Positions 43,901 through 52,612 of a stretch of 64,000 nt of DNA are shown here, one piece after another. Position 1 is the stretch's first letter, and each line of letters starts with the position of its first letter. The stretch comes from Roseovarius sp. (GTDB lineage Bacteria; Pseudomonadota; Alphaproteobacteria; Rhodobacterales; Rhodobacteraceae): assembly GCF_030373445.1 (NCBI RefSeq), contig NZ_JAUCYU010000001.1, forward strand, positions 310,001 to 374,000, written 5' to 3'. Made by a program: the position numbers and the translations under genes. Under the pieces are notes generated by a model. That model was not told the origin of the DNA. It saw only the letters and a program-made list of their open reading frames with translations, and made no database searches.

Positions 43901-44845
43901 ATGACGAAAGACGGCTCACGGATCACGCTGCGCCAGCTCGAGATCTTCCTCGCCGCCGTGGAAAACCGCAGCTTCGCCGCCGCGGCCGAGACCCTCTCCC
44001 TCTCCGCCCCTGCGGTCTCGATGCAGATGAGCAAGCTGGGCGAGGAGCTGGGCGCCGTCCTGTTCGAGAAGGAAGGCCGCTCGATCCAGCCGACCGAGAT
44101 CGCCAATGCCCTCGTGCCCTACGCCCGCCAGATGACCACCACCCTGACCGACGCTGTCGAGATGGTGAAATCCATGCAGGGCGAGCTCGACAACCGGGTG
44201 CGCGTCGCCATGGTCTCCACCGCACGCAATTTCGGCCCCCAGCTCTTCCAGGAATTCCAGAAACACCACCCCCGGATCGACCTACAGATCACCATCGCCA
44301 ACCGCCGCGGCGTGATCGAGGCGCTGGAAACCGGCCAGATCGACCTTGCCCTGATGGGCCGCCCGCCCCGCCGGATCGAGGTGACGGCGCACCAGTTCGC
44401 GCGCCACCCCTACGTGCTGATCAGCCACCCCGACCACCCGCTCGCCCGGTTCCGCCGCATCCGCCGCGCCGACCTCGCCGCGCACCGTTTCCTTGTGCGC
44501 GAACCCGGCTCCGGCACCCGCATGGTCCACGAGCACTACTTCCAGAGCGACGGCCTCTCCCTCCCGCAATCGCAGGAGATGGACAGCAACGCCAACATCA
44601 AGCAGGCGGTGATGGCCAACATGGGCCTTGCCTTCATCTCGGCCCACACCATCGCGCTGGAACACGAGGCCGGCAAGCTGACCATCCTCGACGCCGAGGA
44701 CATGCCCGAGCTGCGCGACTGGTTCGTGCTCTACCCGAAAGAGGCCGTGCTCGGCGCCGCCGCCCGGCAGTTCCGCGATTTCATCAAGTCGAAGGGCCCG
44801 CGCTTCATGCGCGACTTCTTCGGCCCCACGCTCGCACCGGTCTAG
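43901..44845 (+). CDS. LysR-family transcriptional regulator (CbbR-like)
   Basis: The protein has 314 residues. The ATG follows AAGGGGGGAAA. The N-terminal winged helix is ITLRQLEIFLAAVENRSFAA with LSLSAPAVSMQMSKL. The effector domain follows a CbbR-like pattern (FLVREPGSGTRMVHEHYF, then NANIKQAVMANMGLAFIS). No RuBisCO genes are in the window, so its target is unknown; candidates are the divergent SRAP gene or more distant genes. Its stop overlaps the convergent B12-fold gene by 4 bases. Confidence 0.9.
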   Translation: MTKDGSRITLRQLEIFLAAVENRSFAAAAETLSLSAPAVSMQMSKLGEELGAVLFEKEGRSIQPTEIANALVPYARQMTTTLTDAVEMVKSMQGELDNRVRVAMVSTARNFGPQLFQEFQKHHPRIDLQITIANRRGVIEALETGQIDLALMGRPPRRIEVTAHQFARHPYVLISHPDHPLARFRRIRRADLAAHRFLVREPGSGTRMVHEHYFQSDGLSLPQSQEMDSNANIKQAVMANMGLAFISAHTIALEHEAGKLTILDAEDMPELRDWFVLYPKEAVLGAAARQFRDFIKSKGPRFMRDFFGPTLAPV

Positions 44846-45339
44846 TCGTAGGCCGCCACCGCCGGCGCCACGCCGAAGGCGCCCGCCCCGTACAGGTGCG
44901 CGCCGGGCCGGCGCATGTCGATATCGTCGCGCAGCTTCGCGGCGATGCGGGTGATGTTCGCACGCGCCGGAAACACCCGGTCGAATCCCTTGGCAAGAAA
45001 CAGCGCCTCGGTCTCGTCCCAGCTTCCCTTCGCGGCAAGGAAGCGGCCGCCCAGGTACAGCAGCACGTCGCTCACCCCACTCGCCGCGCAGGTCTCCCGC
45101 AACGACTTGCACTCCGATTCCGCCAGCCCGTCGGCACAGGAAACGAGAATCGCATCCGCCCCCGTCTCGACCGCCGCCCTGACCAGCTCGGCGCGGCTGC
45201 CACAGCAGCCGACATTCTCAACTTCGAACCCGTGATCGGTCAAAACCTGCGCCATCACGCAATTCCCGACCGTTTGCTGCTCTGCCCCGATGACCCCGAG
45301 GACGATTTTGTAAGTCGATGGCATTCCTTGCCTGTCCAT
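44842..45339 (-). CDS. Glutamate mutase S-like B12-fold protein lacking the axial His
   Basis: The protein has 165 residues, or 160 if it starts at ATG 45324. It follows the small subunit of methylaspartate (glutamate) mutase along its whole length: VLGVIG at the start, then VETGADAILVS, a CKSLRETC helix, VLLYLGG and LFLAKGFDRVFPA. The cobalt-binding DxHxxG motif is altered to E20-Q21-Q22-T-V-G, so the axial His is Gln and the Asp is Glu. The large subunit (glmE) is absent here. It may be a repurposed sensor or an apoprotein with another ligand. It lies on the minus strand after the GntR and maleate-isomerase-like genes. Confidence 0.8.
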   Translation of the reverse strand: MDRQGMPSTYKIVLGVIGAEQQTVGNCVMAQVLTDHGFEVENVGCCGSRAELVRAAVETGADAILVSCADGLAESECKSLRETCAASGVSDVLLYLGGRFLAAKGSWDETEALFLAKGFDRVFPARANITRIAAKLRDDIDMRRPGAHLYGAGAFGVAPAVAAYD

Positions 45340-45433
45340 GTTGCCTGCAACCAGTTTCGACCCGTAGAAAACTCCCCCGTTACGGTCAACATGGCTTATT
45401 TCACTTTTTGCTTACTTCATGTTTTCTTATCAT

Positions 45434-46117
45434 TCATTGGGCGATTTCCGGCTCATCCCCGCCCCGCCCGAAGGCCGCCGCCACCCGTCGCGCGGCCATC
45501 GCGGTGTTGTTCTCCTGCATGTTGGCCACCGCCTTCATGTCGCCCTGCTCCAGCCAGAACACCATTTCGCGAATCTCCCGCAAGAGCAGCGTGAACTCAC
45601 GTTCCGGCGCCTCGGCGTAAAGCGCGAACCAGAAGGGCGCGACCTTGAAATAATAAAGGTCGTGCAGCCCCCGCAGCTCCCGATTCCCGATCAGCGCGTT
45701 GACGATCTCGTGCCGGTCCTCGTTGACCTGCCAGAACGCCCGAGCCCCGGGCGGGTCCGGCAGCGCCTCGGCCTGCGCCTGCAACGCCCGCATCGCGTCG
45801 GCCGATTCGCGCGGGCACGGCCCCGTCGCCAGCTCGCCGATCAGCCCGGCCAGCCGGATCCGCAATTCGTAGATATCGGCCAGCGTCTCCGGGTCGCCCG
45901 CCGTCACCAGCGTGCCCACACCGTTGCGCGTCTCCACCAGGCCGAACGCCGCAAGCTGGTGCAGCGCCTGCCGCACCGGCGTCCGGCTCACCCCGAACTC
46001 CCGCGCCAGCTCGACCTCGCGCAGCACCGCCCCGAACGGCAGCTCCAGCGTACAGATCCGCTCGCGCACCGCCCGGAAGATCGCCGCGGCGCCCTTGGTC
46101 TCCGCCCCGTCCCTCAA
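45434..46117 (-). CDS. GntR-family regulator with FCD domain
   Basis: The protein has 227 residues. The start is best placed at TTG 46117, which overlaps the stop of the maleate-isomerase-like gene (TTGA), suggesting translational coupling. The winged helix is VELAREFGVSRTPVRQALHQL. The FCD ligand domain has the usual Arg/His pattern (YELRIRLAGLIGELA, NEDRHEIVNALIGNREL). Twin TGTATACA palindromes lie upstream of the preceding gene and are likely targets. The ligand is probably an organic acid handled by the neighbouring enzymes. Confidence 0.85.
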   Translation of the reverse strand: MRDGAETKGAAAIFRAVRERICTLELPFGAVLREVELAREFGVSRTPVRQALHQLAAFGLVETRNGVGTLVTAGDPETLADIYELRIRLAGLIGELATGPCPRESADAMRALQAQAEALPDPPGARAFWQVNEDRHEIVNALIGNRELRGLHDLYYFKVAPFWFALYAEAPEREFTLLLREIREMVFWLEQGDMKAVANMQENNTAMAARRVAAAFGRGGDEPEIAQ

Positions 46118-46896
46118 TACTCGCGCAAAAGCCGGCCCAGCCCCTCCAGCCGGTCCTGCACCCCGGCCAGCCGAAGCACGTCCCACAACATCGCCTGGTT
46201 GGAACAGATCGCCGTCTTGCCCAGCGCCTGCTCGATCCGGTCGATGACCTCCATACTCCGCAGCGCGCCACAGCTCAGCAGCACCGTATCCGCCTCCGGA
46301 TGGTCGATCGCCCGCGCGTAATCCATCAGGTACGCGGGCGACACCCGGATCATCTCGGTGTCGTAACTCAGCCCCATGCCATGCGCGCGCAGCACCTCGA
46401 ACCCGGCCTCTTCCAGATACCGCACCATCCGCGCGTTCAGCTCCGGCACGTAAGGCGAGCCCAGCACGATCTTCCCCGCCCCCACCGCCGCCAGCGCCTT
46501 GCGCACCGCCCCCGCCAGCGTCGAGGCCACCGCCCCCTTGGCGCCCTTCTCCAGCTCGGCACAGGCCGCCGCCTCGCCCACCGCCACGGTCCCCGAGGTA
46601 CAGCCCAGCGTCACCACGTCCAGCCCGTCATCCGGCAAGATCCGCCCCGCCGCCGCGGCCAGCGACTGCTTCAACTGCGCCAAGCTCTCCGAGGTGATAT
46701 CCCGCGGCATCGGCGCCCGGCTGAAATACGCGCCCACCCCCGGCGGCATGTGGCGCAGCATCTCCTCCTCGATCGTCTGCTCGTTGGGGATCAGCACGAA
46801 GCCGATCTTCGCCCGCGCATTGCGCCCCTCGTCGAAACCCACCGCGTTCAGGATCGCCGCCCGCGCGGCTTCGGTCATCGGATCATTGGCGTTCAT
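46114..46896 (-). CDS. Maleate isomerase / Asp-Glu racemase-like enzyme (EutA-like)
   Basis: The protein has 260 residues starting at ATG 46896 after GGAGGGAG. Two family cysteines are present, in LGCTSGTVAVG and LLSCGALRSM, as in maleate isomerase and arylmalonate decarboxylase. Substrate is not determined. Ectoine-utilisation EutA proteins belong to this family, and the divergent neighbour at 47028 resembles ectoine hydrolase, so a link to ectoine-like compounds is possible. However, other ectoine genes (eutBC, doeB) are not present here. Confidence 0.83.
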   Translation of the reverse strand: MNANDPMTEAARAAILNAVGFDEGRNARAKIGFVLIPNEQTIEEEMLRHMPPGVGAYFSRAPMPRDITSESLAQLKQSLAAAAGRILPDDGLDVVTLGCTSGTVAVGEAAACAELEKGAKGAVASTLAGAVRKALAAVGAGKIVLGSPYVPELNARMVRYLEEAGFEVLRAHGMGLSYDTEMIRVSPAYLMDYARAIDHPEADTVLLSCGALRSMEVIDRIEQALGKTAICSNQAMLWDVLRLAGVQDRLEGLGRLLREY

Positions 46897-46927
46897 ATGG
46901 GCAACTCCCTCCGGGATCTGTCGCATA

Positions 46928-46997
46928 TGTATACACCAGCCGTCGATTCCGCACAAACCCGTTGCCGTGATGTCCGATAGCTTCCAACCTGTATACA
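46928..46997. promoter_or_regulatory. Twin TGTATACA palindromes in a divergent promoter
   Basis: Two identical perfect 8-base palindromes TGTATACA lie at 46928-46935 and 46990-46997, 62 bases apart (about six helical turns). They sit in the 131-base gap between the maleate-isomerase-like gene and the M24 gene. The TGTnnACA form fits a GntR/FCD operator, so the GntR at 45434 is the likely binder, perhaps with a loop between the sites. No other feature was found in the gap. Confidence 0.65.
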
Positions 46998-47027
46998 GCT
47001 TGACCCGATTCCCTGAAGGAGCCCGCC

Positions 47028-48170
47028 ATGCATTCGAACCCCTTCACCGATGCCGAACTCGCCCGCCGCCTCGCCGCCACCCGCACCGAGATGGCCAAAC
47101 GGGGCCTCGACATGGCCCTCTTCAGCTCGCCCGAGAACATCTTCTACCTGATCGGCCTCGACCACTGGGGCTACTTCGCGCCCCACCTCCTCATCGTCCC
47201 GGCCGTGGGCGACCTCACCCTCATCACCCGCCAGATGGAACAGGTCGTCATCCGCAACCAGGTCCGCAACGCCACCTTCATCGGCCACACCGATTCCGAA
47301 ACCGCCGCCGACGTTGCGGTGAAACACCTGAACGGCCAGTGCGGGGGCCTTACCCTCGGCCTCGAAAACTGGTCCTCCGGCCTCGCCTACGGCATGGGCC
47401 ACCAACTCGCCAACCAGATCGACGCCGCCGCCTGGCAGGATATCACCGGCATGCTCGACCTCATGCGCCTCGTCAAATCGCCCGAGGAAATCACCTTCAT
47501 GCGCGCCGCCGCCAAGGCCGCCGACGCGGGCACACAGGCCGCCATCGACGCCATCCACGACGGCGCCCGCGAAACCGATGTCGCGGCCGACTGCCTCGCC
47601 GCCATGACCCGCGCCGGCGGCACGCCCCCGGGCTTCGGGCCATTCATCCGCCCCGCCGCCCGCATGGCCGAGGAACACACAAGCTGGGGCGACGGCACCC
47701 ACCACCAGACCGTTTTCCTCGAGGTCGCAGGCTGCGTCGCCCGCTACAACGCGCCCATGGGCCGCCTCGTCCATATCGGCTACATCTCCGAGGAAGACGC
47801 CGAGATGGCCGAGCTCAGCACCCGCGCCTTCCACGCCACGCTCGACGCCCTCAAACCCGGCGTCACCGCACGCGATGTCTACAACGGCTGGCAATCCGTG
47901 GTCGACGCGGCGGGCCTGCCCACCTACCGCCGCCACCATTGCGGCTACCTCGTCGGCATCGGCTTCCCGCCGTCATGGACAGGCGGCCCCCGCGTCACCG
48001 GCCTGCGCCACGACTCCGACCTCGAGATGAAGGTCGGCATGACCTTTCACCTCATGTCATGGTTCACCGAAACCGGCCGCGGCAACTACTTCGTCTCGAA
48101 CACCGTCCTCCTCGGCCCGGAAGGCGCCGAGATCCTCAACAGCACCCCCTTCGGCCCGCACGTGAAATGA
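47028..48170 (+). CDS. M24-family creatinase/ectoine-hydrolase-like enzyme
   Basis: The protein has 380 residues; the ATG follows GAAGGAG. The N-terminal creatinase domain is followed by the pita-bread catalytic domain. The two Asp residues that bind metal in M24 peptidases are not kept: LEVAGCVARYNAPMGR has Glu and Asn-Ala in their places. The His is in RRHHCGYLVGIGFPP. This loss is typical of creatinase and ectoine hydrolase (DoeA), which act without metal on small C-N bonds. A role in degrading ectoine, a betaine or a similar solute is likely; the exact substrate is open. Confidence 0.82.
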   Translation: MHSNPFTDAELARRLAATRTEMAKRGLDMALFSSPENIFYLIGLDHWGYFAPHLLIVPAVGDLTLITRQMEQVVIRNQVRNATFIGHTDSETAADVAVKHLNGQCGGLTLGLENWSSGLAYGMGHQLANQIDAAAWQDITGMLDLMRLVKSPEEITFMRAAAKAADAGTQAAIDAIHDGARETDVAADCLAAMTRAGGTPPGFGPFIRPAARMAEEHTSWGDGTHHQTVFLEVAGCVARYNAPMGRLVHIGYISEEDAEMAELSTRAFHATLDALKPGVTARDVYNGWQSVVDAAGLPTYRRHHCGYLVGIGFPPSWTGGPRVTGLRHDSDLEMKVGMTFHLMSWFTETGRGNYFVSNTVLLGPEGAEILNSTPFGPHVK

Positions 48171-48238
48171 GCGCTGCCTTGACCTCCCCGTCGGGCCCGC
48201 CTTAACTGGCGCCCCGCCGGTCACCCAAGGACAAAGCC

Positions 48239-48946
48239 CTGCCCGCCGCCCCGATCCTCTTCGACACGGCCGACCAAGGCCTCTCCGCCGAGATGGCCAT
48301 GCTCTCCGCCGTGGCCTCGGGCGACGCGCCGCGCTCCGCATTCCTCTGGTCGGTCGCCACCCCCTGCCTCGTCCTGCCCCGGCGCTACACCCTCACCGAC
48401 ACCTACCCGCAGGCCGCCCGCGCCTCCGCCGCCGAAGGCTGGCCCGTCACCCCCCGCCAGACCGGCGGCGGCATCACCCCGCAAGGGCCGGGCGTGCTCA
48501 ACGTCGCGCTCGCCTTCACCGTTGCGCCGCCCCATGGCCGCGACATCCGCGGCAGCTATGCCGAGATCACCGACCCGCTCACCGACGCCTTCGCCACCCT
48601 CGGCATCGCCTCCACCGCCCAGCCCGTCGAGGGCAGCTTCTGCGACGGCGATTACAACCTCGCCGTCTCGGGCCGCAAGATCGTCGGCACGGCCCAGCGC
48701 TGGCGCGGCAACACCTGCCTCGCCCACGCCCTCATCCTCACCGATATCGACCTCGCCCCGGCCGTCGCCGCCGTCCAGCACCTCGCCACCGCCCTCGGCC
48801 ACGACACGCATTTCAGCCTCGACGTCCACAGCCGCCTCGCCGACCTCGCGGCACACCCGCAAACCCTCACCGAAGACCTGAACGCCGCCCTGCACAAGGC
48901 CCTGACAACCCGCGGCTACGCCGACTGGACCCCCGCAAGCGCCTGA
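48239..48946 (+). CDS. Lipoate-protein ligase A-like protein, probable CTG start
   Basis: The protein has about 235 residues if it starts at CTG 48239, which lies seven bases after AAGGA. The first ATG (48293) would remove residues that belong to the fold (DQGLSAEMAMLSAV aligns with the first helix of the family), and no ATG, GTG or TTG lies between it and the upstream in-frame stop at 48203. The lipoyl-AMP site RQTGGGITPQGPGVLN and the Lys in SGRKIVGTAQRW are present, and the C-terminal accessory domain is absent. It could attach lipoate or octanoate. Its last 31 bases overlap the end of the convergent dehydrogenase gene. Confidence 0.78.
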   Translation: MPAAPILFDTADQGLSAEMAMLSAVASGDAPRSAFLWSVATPCLVLPRRYTLTDTYPQAARASAAEGWPVTPRQTGGGITPQGPGVLNVALAFTVAPPHGRDIRGSYAEITDPLTDAFATLGIASTAQPVEGSFCDGDYNLAVSGRKIVGTAQRWRGNTCLAHALILTDIDLAPAVAAVQHLATALGHDTHFSLDVHSRLADLAAHPQTLTEDLNAALHKALTTRGYADWTPASA

Positions 48947-49851
48947 CGCATCGCCAGTATCATCGCATCCCGCCGCGCGCTCAGCTCCTCCACCGACTGC
49001 CCGGCATTGGCCTCCTCCAACCCCTCGACCAGCAACGCAATCGTTTCCGCGTCCAGCACCGGCTCACCCATATCCTGCCACCACCCGTTGAACGTATCGG
49101 CAAAGTGGTCGCAGAACGCCTGCAACCCGCCCGCGCCGGCCCCCAGACCGAACAACGCCGTCGGCCCCATCGCCGCCCAGCGCAGCCCCGGCCCCGCACT
49201 CATCGCCTTGTCCACATCCGCAACGCTCGCCACGCCGCTCTGCACAAGGTGAATGGCCTCCCGCCACACCGCCGCCTGCAACCGGTTCGCCACGTGCCCC
49301 GGCACCTCGCGCTGCACCCGGATCGTCACCTTGCCGATATCCGCATAGAACGCCTCCGCCGCGTCCAGCACGCCATCCTCCGTCCGCCCGTTCGCCATCA
49401 GCTCCACCAGCGGAATCAGATGCGGCGGGTTGAACGGATGCCCGAGGATGAACCGCCCCGGCGATTGCCACCCCTCCTGCATCTGCCCCAGTGTCAGCCC
49501 CGAGGCAGAGCTCGCCACCACCGCCCCCGGCGCCAGCACCGGCTCGATCTCGGCAAATGTCGCGTGCTTGATCGCCACCCGCTCCGGCACGTTCTCCTGC
49601 ACGAACCCGGCGCCCTCGACGGCCTCCGCCGCCGAGCCATGGAACGTCACCCGCCCCGGATTGCCCCGCTCCGTCAGCCCCAGCGCGTCCATCGTCGGCC
49701 ACGCCCGCTCCACATAGGCCCGCACCGCCGCCTCGGCCCCCTCGACAGGGTCATAAACGGCCACCGACCGCCCCGACGCCAGGAACAACGCCGTCCAGCT
49801 CGCCCCGATCACTCCCGCGCCCAGCACGGCGCATTGCGTCACATCATTCAT
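48916..49851 (-). CDS. 3-hydroxyacyl-CoA dehydrogenase family protein (L-carnitine dehydrogenase-like)
   Basis: The protein has 311 residues with the NAD motif VLGAGVIGASW, the catalytic His in ILGHPFNPPHLIPLVE and the C-terminal helical domain (GPGLRWAAMGPTALFG). Length and sequence pattern resemble L-carnitine dehydrogenase more than a beta-oxidation enzyme. It directly abuts the SDR gene (start follows that gene's stop with no gap). It ends the run AraC-Rieske-SDR-SDR-dehydrogenase. The substrate is inferred: a hydroxy-acid such as carnitine or a relative. Confidence 0.82.
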   Translation of the reverse strand: MNDVTQCAVLGAGVIGASWTALFLASGRSVAVYDPVEGAEAAVRAYVERAWPTMDALGLTERGNPGRVTFHGSAAEAVEGAGFVQENVPERVAIKHATFAEIEPVLAPGAVVASSASGLTLGQMQEGWQSPGRFILGHPFNPPHLIPLVELMANGRTEDGVLDAAEAFYADIGKVTIRVQREVPGHVANRLQAAVWREAIHLVQSGVASVADVDKAMSAGPGLRWAAMGPTALFGLGAGAGGLQAFCDHFADTFNGWWQDMGEPVLDAETIALLVEGLEEANAGQSVEELSARRDAMILAMRQALAGVQSA

Positions 49852-50592
49852 TCAGAACATCCCCGGATTGAGGGGGGACGCCGCGGTCATCCCCCCGTCG
49901 ATTGTAAACAATTGCCCGCTCGCGAACCCCGCCTCATCCGAGGCCAGCCACACCGCCATCGCGGCAATATCGCCGGGCTCCCCGAACCGCCGCACCGGAT
50001 GCCGCGCAATCGCGTCCCGCCGTGCCGCCGCCGGATCACCCGCAAGGTCGAACCCCGCCTCCAGCATGCCCGTGTTGATCCACCCCGGACAGATCGCGTT
50101 GCACCGGATCTTCGGCCCGTGATCCACCGCAATCGACCGCGTCAACCCATGCACGAAGGCCTTCGACGCATTGTAAAGCGCCATCGACGGGTCCGCGTTC
50201 TGACCGGAAATCGACCCGATATTCACGATCGCCCCGCCGTCCCGCATCACCGGGATCGCCGCGCGACAGACATTGAACACCCCCCGGCAATTCGCCCCGA
50301 TCACCAGCTCCCAATCCGCGTCCGTGCTATCGACAACCGTCTTCTCCACCTGCACGCCCGCGTTGTTCACCAGCACGTCCAACGCCCCGCAGGCCTCCAC
50401 CAGCGCCGCCGCCTGCGCCGGGTCCGACACGTCCGCCGTCACCCAGCCACAGCCCTCCGGCAAATCCCCCGAATCGCCCCCGCGCCCACAGGTCACCACC
50501 TCGGCGCCTTCGCGCAAGAACGCCTCGACGATCGCACGCCCGATTCCCTGCCGCCCGCCGGTCACCAGCGCCCGCTTTCCCTCAAGCCGCAT
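49852..50592 (-). CDS. Short-chain dehydrogenase/reductase (SDR)
   Basis: The protein has 246 residues. It has the cofactor motif TGGRQGIGRAI, NNAG in LDVLVNNAGVQ, and the active-site Ser and YxxxK in SMALYNASKAF. It would oxidise a secondary alcohol or reduce a ketone with NAD(P)(H). It is adjacent to the dehydrogenase gene and resembles the SDR upstream at 50632, so the two may be paralogues acting on stereoisomers or successive intermediates. Confidence 0.88.
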   Translation of the reverse strand: MRLEGKRALVTGGRQGIGRAIVEAFLREGAEVVTCGRGGDSGDLPEGCGWVTADVSDPAQAAALVEACGALDVLVNNAGVQVEKTVVDSTDADWELVIGANCRGVFNVCRAAIPVMRDGGAIVNIGSISGQNADPSMALYNASKAFVHGLTRSIAVDHGPKIRCNAICPGWINTGMLEAGFDLAGDPAAARRDAIARHPVRRFGEPGDIAAMAVWLASDEAGFASGQLFTIDGGMTAASPLNPGMF

Positions 50593-50631
50593 CCCGCTCC
50601 CCCGACCGAACCTTCACCATTCCGAAAATAC

Positions 50632-51426
50632 TCAAATCCTCATCTGCTGCACCTGCGCCGACAGCCCGCCATCCAGAACCCACAACTGCCCGCTCGCATA
50701 CCTTGCCTCGTCACTGGCCAGCCAGGTCACGAGGTTGGCGATATCCTCCGGCGTGCCATAGGTCCGCAGCGGGTGCACATCGCGCACCGCCTGCTGCAAC
50801 TCCCCGATGCTCTTGCCGCCCCCGCCCGATCCGTCTCCGGTAAAGAAACTCTGCAGCATCGGCGTGTCAATGTAACCGGGGCAAATCGCGTTCACGCGTA
50901 TTCCCTCCGGTCCGTGATCGCAGGCCATCGCCCGGGTCAGCGCATGCACCGCCCCCTTGGTGGCGCAATAGGCGGCCAGCCCCGGATCGGCGATGAACCC
51001 GTCATAAGACCCGAAATTGATGATCCCCGAACTCACGCCATCCGCCGCCGCCTTCCGCAACAACGGCAACGCATGTTTCGAGGTCAGGAACGTGCCCGTC
51101 ACGTTCACCGCGAAAGACCTGTTCCACTCCTCGAGGCTCGTCTCCTCGATCGTCTTCTCGATCTCGATCCCGGCGGCATTCACCAGCACGTCCAGCCGCC
51201 CCTGCTCCTCGGCGACCCTTGCCATCGCGGCCGTCACGCTCTCCTCATCCGACACATCCACCCGAACAAAGCGAGACGCGCCGTCAGGCGCGGCGAGCGA
51301 CCCCGCCTCTGACAGATCCGCCGCATAAACCACCGCCCCCTCAGCCTCGAACCGCGCACAGATCGCCCGCCCGATCCCCCCGCGCCCGCCGGTCACCAGC
51401 GCCACCTTCCCCTCAAGCCGTCCCAT
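50632..51426 (-). CDS. Short-chain dehydrogenase/reductase (SDR), paralogue of the downstream SDR
   Basis: The protein has 264 residues. The start is ATG 51426 after GGGGAGGG; a longer frame runs back into the Rieske gene but has no SDR sequence there. It has TGGRGGIGRAI, NAAG in LDVLVNAAGIE, and AAYCATKGA with the catalytic Tyr and Lys. A Gly-rich loop GDGSGGGGK lies in the substrate-loop region. It is transcribed with the Rieske gene 46 bases upstream. Confidence 0.88.
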   Translation of the reverse strand: MGRLEGKVALVTGGRGGIGRAICARFEAEGAVVYAADLSEAGSLAAPDGASRFVRVDVSDEESVTAAMARVAEEQGRLDVLVNAAGIEIEKTIEETSLEEWNRSFAVNVTGTFLTSKHALPLLRKAAADGVSSGIINFGSYDGFIADPGLAAYCATKGAVHALTRAMACDHGPEGIRVNAICPGYIDTPMLQSFFTGDGSGGGGKSIGELQQAVRDVHPLRTYGTPEDIANLVTWLASDEARYASGQLWVLDGGLSAQVQQMRI

Positions 51427-51472
51427 CACACCCTCCCCGTCCCGGCCCCCGAGCCGGAACCTGTCACCACGC

Positions 51473-52612
51473 TCACCCGATCGCCCTTTCATACGCCTCC
51501 AGCATCAGCCCGTGGAAATGATGCACCGCATGCTCCGACTTCCCCGATCCGCTCGGGTCGTTCACGATCCGTCCTTGCGTGAAGGCCGGCGTGCTCATCC
51601 CCCGCTGCAAGCTCTCAACCAGCCCGATATCCTCCACCTGCAACACCTCGTCGAGATACCGGATCGCATCCAGCTCCATCGCGTCCGGCTCCGGCGTCTC
51701 GAGGAAGAAATCATAGGTCTCCAGGGTCCGATCCGGCCCCGCCGGAATGATGTTCAGCACGATCATGCTCGACCGCCCCGGATAGCGCATCAGGCAAGTG
51801 GTCGGCCAAAGCCACCACACCGCGTGCGTCCTGACCGTGGCGTTCGACACGTCATAGGCGCTGTTCGCCCCCTGCCCCGCATCCGCCATGTGGCTCGAAT
51901 AGATCCCGTAGGTGGTCACCTTGTAGGTATCCATATCCACGAGATCGCAGAAATCCTTGTGCGCCGTCGGGCAGTGGTAGCACTCGAGGAAATTGTCGAC
52001 CACGTTCTTCCAGTTCGACTTGATGTCATAGGTCAGACGGTGACCAAAGGTCAGATTCTCGATATCCGGCGCCCAATGCCGGATTTCCGTGCCAAGGCTC
52101 CCCGACTGCTCGTGCAGCGGCTTTGCCTGCGGGTCGAGATTGACGAAGACGAAGCCGCAGAATTCTTCCACCTGCACGGCGTCGAGGCAGATTTCCCCCG
52201 TCTCGAAATCCTCCAGGTGCTCCGTCTCCGGCGCCCGCACCAATTGCCCGTCCAGCTTGTAAACCCACGCATGGTAGGGGCACATGATCCGGCTGGTCTG
52301 CCCCTCGCCCCGCAGCAATTCATGCGCCCGGTGCTTGCACACGTTGTAAAAGGCCCGCAGCACCCCCTCCCGGTCCCGCACCACCGCAACCGGCCGCTCG
52401 GCAATGCTCACCGTGACGTAAGACCCGGGCTCCCGCAGCTTCTCGACATGGCACACCCACTGCCACGTCCTCGCGATCACCGCCTGCAAATCGGCCTTGT
52501 ACCACCCCGCCTCCGTATAGGCATCGGCGTGCAGCGACAGCGACCGCCCCGACTCCTCGGAGTACCCCTGCCGGATCCTCTCGAAATCGGCGCGTTTCGG
52601 CATGTCGGTCAT
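51473..52612 (-). CDS. Rieske-type oxygenase alpha subunit (carnitine/quaternary-amine type)
   Basis: The protein has 379 residues starting at ATG 52612 after AGGAGGGCC. The [2Fe-2S] ligands are CKH and CPYH (about residues 92-115). The mononuclear iron motif is VVDNFLECYHCPTAHKDF, with Glu where ring-hydroxylating dioxygenases have the bridging Asp. That Glu, the length and the GlxA-type regulator next door suggest a quaternary-amine oxygenase such as carnitine monooxygenase CntA or glycine betaine demethylase. A reductase (CntB/GbcB) is not encoded in the window, so it must be supplied elsewhere. The substrate is not proved. Confidence 0.88.
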   Translation of the reverse strand: MTDMPKRADFERIRQGYSEESGRSLSLHADAYTEAGWYKADLQAVIARTWQWVCHVEKLREPGSYVTVSIAERPVAVVRDREGVLRAFYNVCKHRAHELLRGEGQTSRIMCPYHAWVYKLDGQLVRAPETEHLEDFETGEICLDAVQVEEFCGFVFVNLDPQAKPLHEQSGSLGTEIRHWAPDIENLTFGHRLTYDIKSNWKNVVDNFLECYHCPTAHKDFCDLVDMDTYKVTTYGIYSSHMADAGQGANSAYDVSNATVRTHAVWWLWPTTCLMRYPGRSSMIVLNIIPAGPDRTLETYDFFLETPEPDAMELDAIRYLDEVLQVEDIGLVESLQRGMSTPAFTQGRIVNDPSGSGKSEHAVHHFHGLMLEAYERAIG

